Shown: in pieces, positions 46,401 to 61,429 of the stretch
Numbering within the stretch: position 1 is the first letter of the stretch
Layout: every line of letters begins with the position of its first letter
Assembly (NCBI RefSeq): GCF_963675165.1
Contig: NC_087378.1
Coordinates: forward strand, 5,079,205-5,143,204
DNA from: Halichondria panicea
Lineage: Eukaryota > Porifera > Demospongiae > Suberitida > Halichondriidae
Direction: 5' to 3'
DNA: 64,000 nt
The notes under the pieces: generated by a model
Told to the model about the DNA's origin: nothing
The model's database searches: none
The model's input: only the letters and a program-made list of their open reading frames with translations
Translations under genes and position numbers: made by a program

Positions 46401-49095
46401 ATGTTCTAGCACTGCGTTTACAGCATGAGTAGCCTCCACACAACAAGTTAGTACTTTTGATAGTGGCAGCTTTTGGTGTTAAAGCTTCTTTGTCTAATAA
46501 AAGCGAGCAAAATGTAGATTGAACAGAACTTGCACATGCGTTACTTATAACTGAAGTGATCCTGTACCAAGAACGATGGAACAGGGTCACTAAAGTAGAA
46601 AGCTGTATATACCAGGAACAATGGAACAGGGTCACTAAAGTAGAAGCTTGAATTATAGCTAGCGCTCCTGCTGCTGACTGGGATCCTACTCCATGCAGAA
46701 CCTGGAGCCATACTTCTCTGACTCCAGGCTTCTTTACTGTGATCCTAATCCACAGTGCATATATCTATAGTACCACTACTTGTTCTCAAATGTTTCAGCA
46801 TGCCTCCAGTCTGGTTTAGTTTTATTGCTCCTGAGTTGCTGTGCAAGTCATACATGATAACAACATCACTATATGCACTGCATTATATTTCTGGTTTCTT
46901 TATAATCATGTCACCAGCCGAGGGTTTGCACTTTAGTGCTCTAGTTATCTGTAGCTCTCTGCAACCTTTCTTGAGAGAAATATTAGCAGAGTTTCAAAAT
47001 TTTACTTGCCAATGGTGTCCGGTATAGAGGGCTTCTACAGGAATACATTATTGATAGAGTACCCTATCTAGGTGACGTATGTACATAATTATAGTGCCTA
47101 TAATTATTCCAGCTAATATGAAAACTGTGTAACTGCCATAAAATACCCATTCCATGTTAGTGTAATGCGTGCTTAATGTTCCACACAGTTATGTCACCAT
47201 AATTATTAAAATATGCCTTTTTGGGAACTGGTTATCACAACTCGTCACACAATTGTGGCACACTTAGTCTCGGTATAGATTGCTTAACACATTCCCCCAC
47301 TTTCACTGATGACTTTCAAAAGTGATCAAGAATTATACTACAACATACATGTACCTCCACTCTCCGTTCAGTGTATTCCTCCCAGCCTATGGTTTCCGCA
47401 GTGCCTTGCTGAGACGCTTCAGTCACACCAAAGAAATTACCCACTATAGTACCCACTCGACGCAAGGAAGTAGCTAAAAAAATCAACATACATGTACAAT
47501 CATACATTTTAGCATCGTGTTTTAGATGCAATATAATTATGATGTATATGCATGTAGTTGAATGATTAAGGTTACAGTAGTTGCTCATGAATATTCATGA
47601 TTTTGTGAAACTATAAATGTCATGATAGCACATACACGATAAATATATTGGTGTATCAATCTTCAAAACATTTTTCAGTGAAAGCTCTGAGCGATCATCA
47701 AGTTACTAAACACAAACTAGTAGTCATTTTAAACTTCCAAAAATACTTCTAGCTCTGTGTTCTTGCTCTAATAGGATACTTCTTGCCATGCTGGAGGGCT
47801 ACACGAAGAGTTTTTTCGTTCCAGGCCAGGAAACTCTCACAAAACAAGAATATGTCGCTGACAGAGGAGCCAAGAAAAACAGCCTCTTGTTAGCCTTTTT
47901 CTTCGTGTGGCCCTGCATATAATTAAGCTACAGTAGACTGCTCCTAAGCATCTATTAAAAGTGTCTATTCGAGCCTTGAAATAACTACTGCGTTTCAGCT
48001 GAGACTTCCATGCAGCTCATCCTTGCTGCTCAGATCTAGCTAATGAATATTACTGAGCAACCATACCCTTAAGAAACACACCATAAGATGTATCAACTTT
48101 GATCAACAAATCACTTACTGAATGTGCTGCGGTTCTCAGGAAAGGGAGGTTCTGGGGCTGTGGGCTCTGGGATACTGGTGTTGAATGTCACACGTGATGA
48201 CTCAGAGTAAGGAGGAAATACCGGGTCTGGTGGGGGAGTATGCTCAGACATGATTACTGACGAACGCACTCCGGTACCATCATTTAAATTGATATGAAGC
48301 ATAACCTGAAAAGGAAAACATTATACATCAAACTTAAAGTACAAAGTTGAAAGATAACTAGTGCTCAAGGAATCTGCTAAAAAAAAACTCATTTTTTGTG
48401 AACATATCATATTTTTGTAACTGCTTACCTATTCATGTTACAAGTGATTGCGAACATTATTGTGTGTACAGAGATCTACTTTGAAAACAAGCACAATCTA
48501 TATTTGGTATGCATATGAATCACGGTATGTAGTGTTTCCATCATGTGATACAAACAGACACTATCGTAATTATATTGTCCTGCACATGCACGTACCTTTT
48601 GAGGAAATAGCTCTGGGGTGCCTATCACCCAATACAACATGCAGTTTTGGATAAACAAAACTATAAATTTGCTCTCAAGTCCCTGAATCGATCAGTGGTA
48701 TGTTAGCCTGAGAGGCACACAGCCACACATAATTATTCCAATGGGGGCTGGCCGGGATATAATAAATAATACCTGTTGGCTGGCATGGTTGATGGTTGTT
48801 CATGCATGATACACGTACGTACACACGATACAATGTCAGTATAGATCTACACGTCATAATTTCCAACCTGAAAGAATTGCTGCCACGGTAGCACTCCAGT
48901 TCTTGCCACCAACCTATCAAACTCTGCTGCGAGGGGCTCAGGGCTTGGAGAGTTGCCGAGCGTGCATTGTGACAGGCTTAGGTTGACAGCAATTAGGAAG
49001 TTGTCTCTGTTTATTATGCCTTCTCTTTCTTCGTCACTGAATTCTTTGAACACTTCTCTGAAATGTCGGACCTGCTCCTGGTTAAACGAGGCCAT
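34449..49095 (-). CDS. RHBDF: inactive rhomboid protein (iRhom/RHBDF)
   Basis: Eleven minus-strand exons with matching phases: 49095-48868, 48305-48119, 47473-47355, 42561-42332, 39960-39875, 36922-36734, 36651-36431, 36032-35505, 35413-35171, 35094-34890 and 34714-34449; 833 residues. iRhom hallmarks are clear: a long Pro/Ser/Arg-rich cytosolic region, TM1 near 408-434, then the luminal iRhom homology domain with VNLWIGPPA (465-471), FGAKFTPCMR and many Cys and N-glycosylation sites, then the rhomboid core (FLHLGVLHLLVY, GWLRFCIIYLLSGVGGN, VLYVELFQFWQ, LGTLPYLDNFAQIGG, ITFGKWDAARKR). iRhoms are ER/Golgi pseudoproteases; in mammals they escort ADAM17. Catalytic Ser is Gly692 and catalytic His is Gln744. 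Exon 1 encodes a degenerate EF-hand pair whose membership is less certain; in-frame ATGs in exon 2 are alternative starts. Confidence 0.93.
37321..38455. mobile_element. 1.1-kb CAGGGGCGTA element with 5-bp target duplication
   Basis: The ends CAGGGGCGTAGCCAG and CTGGCTACGCCCCTG are exact inverses; CCTAC flanks both sides (37316-37320 and 38456-38460). It carries a second, TTAA-type element inside (37553-38124). It sits in the iRhom intron 36923-39874. No transposase was found. It has the same tip as 8855-9152. Confidence 0.85.
37553..38124. mobile_element. TTAA element, GGTTAC family (long), nested
   Basis: TTAAGGTTACGATGCAGTGT at the left and GAACACTGCATCGTAACCTT at the right are near-perfect inverses and end in TTAA. 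CATGAATTATTCATGAG follows inward. It interrupts the 37321-38455 element, so it is the younger insertion. Confidence 0.85.
38700..39241. mobile_element. 542-bp long-TIR element
   Basis: AATAGACCAGTTGCA and TGCAACTGGTCTATT bound it. Long inner arms pair (ATCGTGGGCGTTATATCTAT / ATAGATATAACGCCCACGA, ACACGTGCACTGTGCGCATG / CATGCGCACAGTGCACGTGT). It sits in the same iRhom intron as the preceding element. No coding content. Confidence 0.8.
40288..40518 (+). mobile_element. truncated pogo-like element (right half)
   Basis: GATATGACGTTTTGGGTGTA, CGAGGTAAGGTCATTTTTAA and the end GGATTAACGAGAGTTTACTG match 10710-10942. The left TIR is missing. It is in the iRhom intron 39961-42331. Confidence 0.75.
40551..40706 (+). 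other. short open frame of unknown status
   Basis: ATG to TGA, 51 codons, begins MAEFRIPTSDK and has no obvious low-complexity or repeat character, unlike most short frames here. An overlapping frame runs 40696-40893. It lies on the strand opposite to iRhom, within its intron. I see no domain, and no splice or poly(A) support. It could be a chance frame or a relic. Confidence 0.2.
41411..41958 (+). mobile_element. family A repeat, left tip lost
   Basis: It begins AGGTATACGGTAGTGTGAG, keeps GGATTTTAATTCGTGG, CTCGAGTTATGCCTAGTTTT and ends CCACCGAGGCATCAGCACCC then GCGGTGCTTTCATT. It lies about 370 bp downstream (plus-strand sense) of iRhom exon 4, in the intron. Confidence 0.8.
43068..43425 (+). 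mobile_element. family B repeat
   Basis: It starts ATGCCTTGAGGCGTAGCCAC and includes ACTAACAGCTTCTATAGGCT, CTCGAGTTATGGCTAGTTTG, TTCAGAATCTTTCATAGCAT and CACTAAAGCGCTAGC. It is followed within 25 bp by a family C repeat, the same neighbour order that is seen inverted at 61430-62258. Confidence 0.8.
43446..44310 (+). mobile_element. family C repeat with nested family E MITE
   Basis: The left end is GTGAACTTGATCTCTTTGGA; the right block is GGCGAGAGGCATTAGCAAGC. The family E MITE at 43961-44162 (ends TACCGTATAAGTTTCGTGGG and AAATTACCCGCAATACGGTA) interrupts it. Downstream, 44311-45887 of the iRhom intron holds a GCCTCGATTCCAGGCC end (44518-44533) and no exon I can identify. Confidence 0.7.
45888..46950 (-). 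mobile_element. family I repeat
   Basis: On the plus strand it starts TTACCCGAGGCGCG, with two tandem copies of a GTGGGCGGCCACGGGTATAG / TAGTCTGTTGG unit (to about 46010). It then has repeated CTGCGTTTACAGCAT blocks and ends CCAGCCGAGGGTTTGCACTT. An inverted copy lies at 55771-56636, sharing more than 500 bp, including an open frame of about 65 codons with LKCFSMPPVWFSFIAPELLC. It is in the iRhom intron 42562-47354. Confidence 0.75.
47566..48073. mobile_element. TTAA element, GGTTAC family
   Basis: TTAAGGTTACAGTAGTTGCT at the left, TGAGCAACCATACCCTTAA at the right, with ATGAATATTCATGA and its counterpart GAATATTACTGAG. Both ends meet TTAA. It is in the iRhom intron between exons 2 and 3. Confidence 0.8.
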
Positions 49096-49747
49096 TGTCG
49101 GAGAGTTACAGGTGATCTAGCTAGCTAGCCTAGACAGTACAGTTTAGTGCTAAGTGGGACATAAAATTATTAATCATTTCACACCCGTTCTACATTCTTG
49201 GCCCTACCCACAACTGACATTTCCCGGATTTTGTTGACACCATGTTTTCTCCAATACAACATACATGTACAATGTCATGCATGATCAGTCCTCTAATGTC
49301 CCAGAGAAGAAACAATGAAAACCTGACCTCTATAGTCACGTCATGCATCATGCACGGGTGCGTAAGGATTTCCCTCGTTTCAATTTTAGCATTATTTTCT
49401 GCAAAAATTTGCATTGCGGGAAATTGGTTAACTATGTGTTTCAAAATTGTTATCTAAACTGCAGGCGTATGTACGGACATTCATCGAGCATGATGCATCT
49501 ATATATAGACTAGAGCCATTCATGAGGGATGTAACTCTATATATCTAGCGATACACTGTAGTAGTTACTGTCATAATAATTGTATGTACAATTCAATTTT
49601 TAAATGTGCAGGTTAAAATTTGGTAAACACAACGAGCTAGTGTACTTACTTGGAAAACTAACAACATTGCATGGCTATTACAGTACAAAAAAGACACGAA
49701 AGTACACAGACAGTTTCATTTTGGCAGTAGGGATCAATACATCTGAA
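49096..49747. other. intergenic between STK32 stop and iRhom start
   Basis: The two genes run in the same direction, 652 bp apart. The segment must hold the STK32 3' UTR and the iRhom promoter. I see CATGCATGATC and GTACAATGTCATGC near 49266-49285, but no TATA box or other clear element that would fix a transcription start. It has none of the common repeat families, unlike most gaps here. Confidence 0.5.
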
Positions 49748-53745
<3,998 letters not shown>

Positions 53746-55387
53746 CTGCATAAAGAGTATATGTGATAATATTTGCGACAATTAATACATTACATTACAC
53801 GCGCATGCAAACACCTGTAGTTGGGAGTGTATTATGTATTTGCATGAGCTCCATCGCTAAAGAGCAGGATACCGAGTAAGTCACTGTCTGGAGGAATGCA
53901 TGATACTGTAAGTGACCACATGCAGGCACTGTTTAACTTTAAGTTAAAGTATGTATGTGCATGTATAAGCACGCATTGACTAGGATGTCAAACCTAGAGC
54001 ACACAATTTTGCACAGCAACCTCTGGTAACCTAAGGACTAAAACGCAGCCACCCTGATTTTTAATATGTTTTGTGTGTAAACATTTTTGCTACTTAAATA
54101 CCTTTTTAAGCTCTAAAAGCGGTTGCCTAAACGTTCCTTTCAGCTCTAAATTGATAGTGCAGATTTTCGCTATGATTCGGATCAATTGAAGCATCCTGAA
54201 GATTTCTAAATCAACGGAAATACTGAGAATTTGGTCACTTAGACTATGGCTTCTCAATGTCACGTGATATTAGCCTATACAGCTACAGCAAAACTATATT
54301 TGAATGCTCAGAATCAGCTGCGGTAGGTACCCTGAGATGAATTAAGGTAGAGCTACTATTTTATGCAGTTTTACTTACCACACACATTTCTAAATACGCC
54401 TTGTAGTTGTATGAACTGTTGTAACAGCAGTACCAGTTGTACCATAAACTTGCAAATGATAATTTAATTGTTTATGTTTTCACACCTGGAATTGATACAT
54501 CAAGGGCGACATGAATTGCTCATAATAACTTTGGCCCTCAAGCATAATTAAGTTATGTACAATAATGGTGCTTTCGAAATAAATAGAATGTCAATGTCAT
54601 GCATGAAAAACAGAAAGTCTATAATGGCAGAAGGAAGCTGGAAACACAATTTTTTTCGCTCTTTTGGGGGATGAGAAGGTAGGAGTAGAAACACGGGGAG
54701 AAGAGGCTGAGCGTTGCTCACTACACCAACTTCTTTATTCAATAGACAGAATCCAGTTAATGTAACGCTCAAGGAGTAACCATTTGCAGTAAATTTTTAC
54801 CTTCGCTCGCTTTGGTAAGCCTGGCCTAGTACTGTTTCAGCCCTTTCTCGGTACAGCCAAAAAATTTAATAGTTAGCTAAGATGCTAGACAGGCTAGATC
54901 TAAAATAGAAACAGGTTCTATTCCTAATTAAACGCTTCTACAAACTGTAGCTAAGCTGTAGCATTTTATGTAACATGCATGCGCTAACAAGTACAGATAC
55001 GACTGTTGTTTGGTCTGGTGCTCAGGACTGGAGGGAGGGGCTGATTAATTTATTGGAGGGGGATCGAGTGGCTGCACCGTTTATTTTCACATGAAGGAAA
55101 GGCTTATATTAATTCGAACCAGGGTAGCCTCCTGTTTATTACAGGCAATTAAGAAAAGGCTTCCGAGTTGTTTCTTGTTGAATGTATGTAGCTATAAATT
55201 AATTATACATACGGTAGAAGTTCATTACTGCACTCTAAGCCTTTTTTCCATTTCCAATTTAGCAGCTCTCGTACAGTGCATGTAGCTACATAGCTAGTGA
55301 TGTCCATTTCTTTGGGTACACTGTTATTTTGTCTGATCATGCTGAGAGAAATGTGAGTCTTAGATGAGATGAACTCATACCCTAGCT
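53746..55387. other. no gene recognised upstream of STK32 exon
   Basis: I looked here for the STK32 N-lobe on the minus strand and found no Gly-rich loop, VAIK-like lysine or HPF block. Open frames at 54548-54772 and 55091-55285 lack recognisable domains. It may be intron. It is relatively poor in the common repeat families. Confidence 0.45.
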
Positions 55388-57107
55388 ATGCCTCAGGTGC
55401 GCATGCGCAGCAAGGTATACGGTAATGCGTCTGTGTGAGTATGTTTGTGTGCAGAGTGTTACAGCTGCTCAATGATAAACTAGAGCACTGAAGTGCAAAC
55501 CCTCGCCGTTAATATGGGGTTTAGTGAAGTCTATACAGCCTCGAGTCAAAGCCGCATGTACATTTAGGCCAACAAGCTTCTTAGGTTCTTTTTCATTCGA
55601 CAACGAGGCTTTAACATCAAAATCTGCTAAATTAAAAACTACTACCTTGTTGTGTTGAGGCTATCCACGGTACAAATACGCGCTATCACATCCAGGTGAA
55701 GCAGATTTAGAACACACAAAACGACAGACAGGCAGACAGACAGACAGACAGACAGACCGACTGCTATAACTAGAGCACTAAAGTGCAAACCCTCGGCTGG
55801 TGACATGATTATAAAGAAACCAGAAATATAATGCAGTGCATGTAGTGATGTTGTTATCATGTATGACTTGCACAGCAACTCAGGAGCAATAAAACTAAAC
55901 CAGACTGGAGGCATGCTGAAACATTTGAGTACTATAGATATATGCACTGTGGATTAGGATCACAGTAAAGAAGCCTGGAGTCTCAGAGAAGTATGGCTCC
56001 AGGTTCTGCATGGAGTAGGATCCCAGTCAGCAGCAGGAGCTATAATTCAAGCTTCTACTTTAGTGTTCCATGTTCCTGGTATATACAGCTTTCTACTTTA
56101 GTGACCCTGTTCCATCGTTCTTGGTACAGGATCACTTCAGTTATAAGTAACGCATGTGCAAGTTCTGTTCAAGCTACATTTTGCTCGCTTTTATTAGACA
56201 AAGGAGCTTTAACACCGAAAGCTGCCACTATCAAAAGTACTAACTTGTTGTGTGGAGGCTACTCATGCTGTAAACGCAGTGCTAGAACATCCATGTAAGC
56301 AGACCTAGTCACAAGCTTATTCAAGCTTCTTAGCTTTTGCTCGACAAACTATTTAAATCAAGATATTGTTCTGTGAAGGCTACCTATGCTGCAAACGCAG
56401 CGCTATGGCATCCAGGTGAGTAGATATACTCGTGACAAACAGACAAACAAACAAACAAACAAACAAACCAACAGACTACTATACCCGTGGCCGCCCACGC
56501 GCCTCGGGTAACAAACAAACAAACCAACAGACTACTATACCCGTGGCCGCCCACGCGCGCCTCGGGTAACAAACCAACAGACTACTATACCCGTGGCCGC
56601 CCACGCGCCTCGGGTAATTATTACCTAAGTCGCCGCGGCAGGCCTCGGGTTAATGAAGTGCAATGCAAGTAAGTCTTTCTATAGGCTTCTAGTCATGTTT
56701 TCTTGGATTTACAAAACTAGAGCACTGAAGTGCTAACCCTCGGCTGTTTACATGGATACAACAAACATATGAAGCATGGAAGCTGGCTAAGTAGCAAGTA
56801 AGATGAGCAATAAAATTCTTTTCCATTGTTCCCGGTACAGGATCACTTCAGTTGTATATATGTACCTCGATTAAAGGACGCCTGTAGCTAGAGACCATGC
56901 AGCCAACGTGCAAGTTCAACCTTCTTAGCTTGACAATGAAGCTTTAACATATCCACTATTAAAACTAAAAACTTGTTATGTGAAGGCTATCCATGCTGTA
57001 AACGCAGTGCTGTGGCATCCAGGCGAGCAGGCTCAGAAATCAGACCGACAGACAAACCAAACGACTACTATACCCGTGGCCGCCCACGCGCCTCGTGTTA
57101 CTTACTT
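55388..57107 (+). mobile_element. cluster of family I repeats
   Basis: After a family A left tip (55388-55480), three family I copies stand side by side: 55486-55770 (starts GAGCACTGAAGTGCAAACCC), 55771-56636 (the inverted partner of 45888-46950) and 56712-57107. Each begins near CTAGAGCACT(A/G)AAGTGC and ends at a GGCCGCCCACGCGCCTCG motif. A GACA microsatellite lies at 55727-55757. No coding gene is supported. Confidence 0.75.
56471..56617 (+). repeat. tandem repeat of the family I terminus, 3 units
   Basis: Three copies of a unit that reads CCAACAGACTACTATACCCG then TGGCCGCCCACGCGCCTCGG, separated by AACAAAC runs. The 45888-46010 stretch has two copies of the same unit in the other orientation. 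The spacing suggests local slippage or repeated insertion. Confidence 0.8.
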
Positions 57108-57667
57108 TTGCTCACTTTGAAGGCTGTTGCAGATTCTTCAGACTTTTGCATAGCAAAATCTGTTAATATAACTTAGCTATTCTACTTAGTAGTTAGCTCT
57201 GCACTAGAACGCTAGCTATTGGTAGCTGGAAGAGTCACTGCATCATAAGCACATTCTCAAGAGCTCTGCCCCATTAGAGCGTAGGCTAATAATTTAGTTT
57301 CTACGGTATAGTAGGCTGGATGTATAGCAGCCAATCCAATGGGACATTTATCAATTAAATGTACAGTGCCTCAGGGTTTATACCAGAAAATTTGTTCACC
57401 TTAGGGTAATTCTACGCTAGAATTTACTGTGGCATCTTCTCTCCAGTAGTATCTAAGCATATTTATAGGGACATGGATATGAAACGCCCCTAGATTACGG
57501 ATAGTATCTTGGGACAATTATTGACCCCCGCTACCAGAAAATGAAGAACTGGCAAGCAAAGAATCAGTTGTCACCAGAATGTACGATAGCAGGTTGAAGT
57601 GCTATCATCCTCAGCGCTTTTGCGTCTCCCAACCAGATTGTTGTACAAATTATATGAAAATCAATTC

Positions 57668-57760
57668 AGTAGAACCTTGATTATCCGGACACCTTGGTTC
57701 CAGAGGCAGGCCGGATAACCGGATAATCGAATAGATAAACCATGCCTTGATCCACCCACT
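57668..57760 (+). mobile_element. pogo-like element, left end
   Basis: CAGTAGAACCTTGATTATCC opens it, followed by GGACACCTTGGTTCCAGAGG. The inverse of this stretch is at 62975-63063. The right boundary of this copy was not found. The adjoining minus-strand open frame (57661-57969) overlaps it and is not a gene I recognise. Between 57761 and 58733 only a family I fragment (58040-58237) is identifiable. Confidence 0.55.
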
Positions 57761-58733
57761 TTATTGATAAACAGCAGTGCCACATGGTTGTCTGCGCGTA
57801 CAAATAAGGCACTTGATGTACACTGGGAGTCCTGGACGTTAGTAGGATCCAACAGAGCCAGCAAAGAGGCCAAGAGTGCTACAAGCGGGGGCGGGGTACG
57901 CTCAGAGTAGAGCCAGCAAAGAAGCTCGGAGTCTCTTCCCATGAAAACAAAAGGGGCTCTACGTGGCAATAGTGCGCATGTGTAATACAGTGCCTCAAAA
58001 TAAAGCTACGTACTATCTAGCTAGCTCTATACCGTCCAATGTGCAAGATAAGCTTCTTAGTTTTCGCTCGCTTTTATTCAACAACGAAGCCTTAATTAAC
58101 CTTAACATCAAAATCTTCCACTGTTAACTTGTTGCATAGAGGCTATCCATGCTGTAAATGCAGTGCTATGGCAGATTCAGAATATACAATAGACTAGACG
58201 ATTACAATAACCCATGGCCGCCCACACGACTCGAGTTAATAACTTTGTGTTAGATGATTTGCTGTTGGAAAAGAATCGCTATAAATTATATCTGGCTCCA
58301 ATCCCCCCTCCCCCTAAAATTGCATTTAGGTACTAGTTGTATGACTGAGTGTCCATAGCCGGCATTGTTACATACTAACAGGGTATTGAAAACAGTTAAC
58401 CAGCAAAATGTTCTATACATGTATGTTTATTTATGTCTAGCAGTTAATTTTTTTATAGCCAGTATGATAGCTACTGCGTCCACATACATTCACATACATT
58501 TACATACATCTAACTTTGTATGCTTTAAATATAATAATTATGGTTACAAGCAGTTGAGGTGTTTTCAGGTATCCTTCTTTGTGTTAGTTGATTTCTATAA
58601 CTGTAATTCTTGAATGTCTGTACTCATTTATATTGCTTAGTTTAAGGGCATCTTCAGTTTTACTGATGTAGTGTGGCTAGAAATCAAGTTCAAAATTCGC
58701 ACCTTCCGTTGTTTTTATTGAACTGGAGTAGTT

Positions 58734-59010
58734 ATGCCTCAAGAGCGTAGCCGCACGGGGAATACGGTAAGTTGACTGTTTGTGCATGTGTGTGTCATTG
58801 CAACACGTGTATTCCAGCTATAACAGCTTATCGGTTGCAATACGACGAAAACTAACAGCTTCTATAGGCTTCTAGTCATGTTCTCTCAGATTTTGATTAA
58901 TGAATAAAGCTTATTCCTCGAGATTGGCTAATTTTACTTACAGTGAAGAAGGCTGCTGCAGTATCCTCAGAATCTTTAGCATCATCCTGTTGGCACAAAC
59001 TTTCTATTTA
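58734..59010 (+). mobile_element. family B repeat
   Basis: It starts ATGCCTCAAGAGCGTAGCCG and keeps ACGAAAACTAACAGCTTCTA and TCCTCAGAATCTTTAGCATC. A minus-strand family A fragment follows at about 59050-59215. The stretch 59216-60006 has a CTAGATGTGGAAGTCCCTTG / GGGGACTTCC inverted pair (59257-59450) and no gene. Confidence 0.65.
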
Positions 59011-60006
59011 ACTGATGATTTAAAGTTTAATACAATGTATTACATTTGCATGCAGGGAATGGTGAAAAAAGAGTGAAATGATCGACCATGATTGTTACTA
59101 AAAAGGATGCCGATAGTTGAAGTTCATAATTAACAGCTGCAAGCTAATGAAACAGCGTGGCTTTGCTACCAATAGCTAGCGTTCTAGTACAGAGCTAATT
59201 AGAATAGCTAAGTTATATCAACAGATTCTGCTACGCAAGAGTCTGAGAAGTCAGCGATTTTTCCTAGATGTGGAAGTCCCTTGTAGCATATAAAAACGTA
59301 CACATGTATCTAGAGAGTTGGTCAAACAGCGTAAACGGAGCAGATTCCTATTCATTTGCTTCAATGATGTACTTTTAGGAACTCCAATGCCAGTATGGGG
59401 AATACTATCCATTAATTCTTAGGTAACACAGCTAGGGGACTTCCAACAGCCGGCTAGCTTGCTTGGATAAGTAGTGTAAGTTATGAGTTTGGGTGAACTC
59501 TGACCTTCCAGGTTTCTAAAGTGAAATAGATGACCTGCGAGCAAGTGTTTTAGAAACCTCATTATTATACATGTAAGTAAGCTGATAAGATCAAAGCGAA
59601 AGCACAAATACATAGATCATGGTCTACTTATTGAGGTTCTAGGGCCAGGCATTTAAATGGGACTGGTATTTGATCAAACATAGCTTAGTATTTTATTTAG
59701 TCGGCGTTTATTTGTTATATCAGTTTATTACATACCCAGCGTTTAATCAAGACAGGTTCAAGACAATTCAGACCAGGCAATTAATCGAGGAAATATTACG
59801 TTAACTCAGATTTACCCTCTTTCAGGTATTATGTACTACAACCAGTGCGTAGACCAGTTGTTATGCAAACCCATTACTGACACCACAACTTGGTTTGTAC
59901 AAGATCTAGGACAGCGAGAGCCACTACACCATGCATTGGCTTAATTATAATTATGTACAGTACATGCACGCGATAAACATTGACAATACTGAATATAGGT
60001 GACATA

Positions 60007-60994
60007 CCGCACCCTCGCGAAAATAGGCCCACCCTTTTCTGCAAGAAGTTTAGGCTTATTAGGGGACTGGGCGTTTAATCGCGAATGGCGAGTTTTTATT
60101 CAAATATACGCCCACCCGCGGCCTCAAATCGAGGTTTACACTTTGCTCTATGACAATCTTCATTAATTTATTGTATTTTACAATAGAGCAAAGTGTAAAC
60201 CTCGATTTGAGGCCGCGGGTGGGCGTATATTTGAATAAAAACTCGCCATTCGCGATTAAACGCCCAGTCCCCTAATAAAATACAATAAATTAATGAAGAT
60301 TGTCATAGAGCAAAGTGTAAACCTCGATTTGAGGCCGCGGGTGGGCATATATTTGAATAAAAACTCACCATTCGCGATTAAACGCCCAGTCCCCTAATAA
60401 GCCTAAACTTCTTGCAGAAAAGGGTGGGCCTATTTTCGCGAGGGTACGGTATGTCACCTATAGTATGAACATTTCATTGACAACAACAATGTTATAAACT
60501 AATGCATGAGTATGATTAAAGCATAACAAGAGAATGAACATGAAGAAGTGGACTCTGACTCTATTCGTTGCTTGTCAATGTCAGATGTAGCAGAAACTTC
60601 CCAAAGGATGGTAGGTCATACTCCTACAGAGCAGCTATCAGGTACTTTGTTTCAGAAAACCAAGGTAAGGTAACCTGCAAAATTGGCCTGGGTGATAACT
60701 TTCTTCTCAGATTTGACTTTGTGTTTCCCTTTCCCTGCATATACATCTTCAAGGGCAAATAGATCCATACAGAGAAGTTATATGTCTAATCTTGGTCCAG
60801 CAAGGAATGTATAGTCTTACTAGCTACTACCTAAAACTTCCTTGTAAACATGTGGCATTTAGCTACTGCGCATGTTCAAACTCTTCATTCTGGGTGGGCT
60901 TACAGTCAAGTGAAAATACCCTCGTGCAAGAACTTCGAAGCAAAAGAGGGGATGGGCGTTTATTCAAGATGGGATTATTTTCGCGAGGGTACGG
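60007..60994. mobile_element. 988-bp TA element, rearranged copy
   Basis: It begins CCGCACCCTCGCGAAAATAG and ends TTCGCGAGGGTACGG, with TA on both flanks. Its right 540 bp is the inverse of 51580-52110. Its left part contains three inverted and direct copies of the subterminal block CAAAGTGTAAACCTCGATTT (60007-60450), one of them ending in a complete extra terminus at 60435-60450. No transposase was found. Confidence 0.75.
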
Positions 60995-61159
60995 TACATG
61001 TAGGAGTAGAAACAGTATCACGTTACAAAGAGTTTTGATCACGACCACATGATTTTTATTGTACATAATTATTGTATAGATAATTAAAGTACCAATAAAT
61101 TCATTACTGGACATCTCTTGACAATACAAGCAGGTTCGCTTAATTAAGAAACTGTCTGA

Positions 61160-61366
61160 ATGAAAGAACCGCGAGTGCTGATGCCTCGGTGGAGGTGTCA
61201 AAGCTACATAACATAAAGTTACTAGCTATTAGCAATAGCTTAATACACACATCATAATTATTATGACGAACATTTCTGAAATTGTGCTGCATGCAGGCAG
61301 AATCGAATCACAGGGAAACTCAAAGAGTGGGAAATGATCGACCATGATTGTTGTTAAAAACGATAA
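61160..61366 (-). mobile_element. family A right-end fragment
   Basis: GAAAGAACCGCGAGTGCTGA and TGCCTCGGTGGAGGTGTCAA give the hairpin terminus on the minus strand; GGGAAATGATCGACCATGAT marks the internal block. The rest of the family is absent. Confidence 0.65.
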
Positions 61367-61429
61367 TTTGCACAAACGAAAATTACCTGCTATAATTATA
61401 GTAATTAATAACATTATAATTACGAGTGT

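Noticed and set aside
57661-57969. 102-codon minus-strand open frame
   Set aside because: It overlaps the pogo-like end and has no domain or splice support; likely chance.
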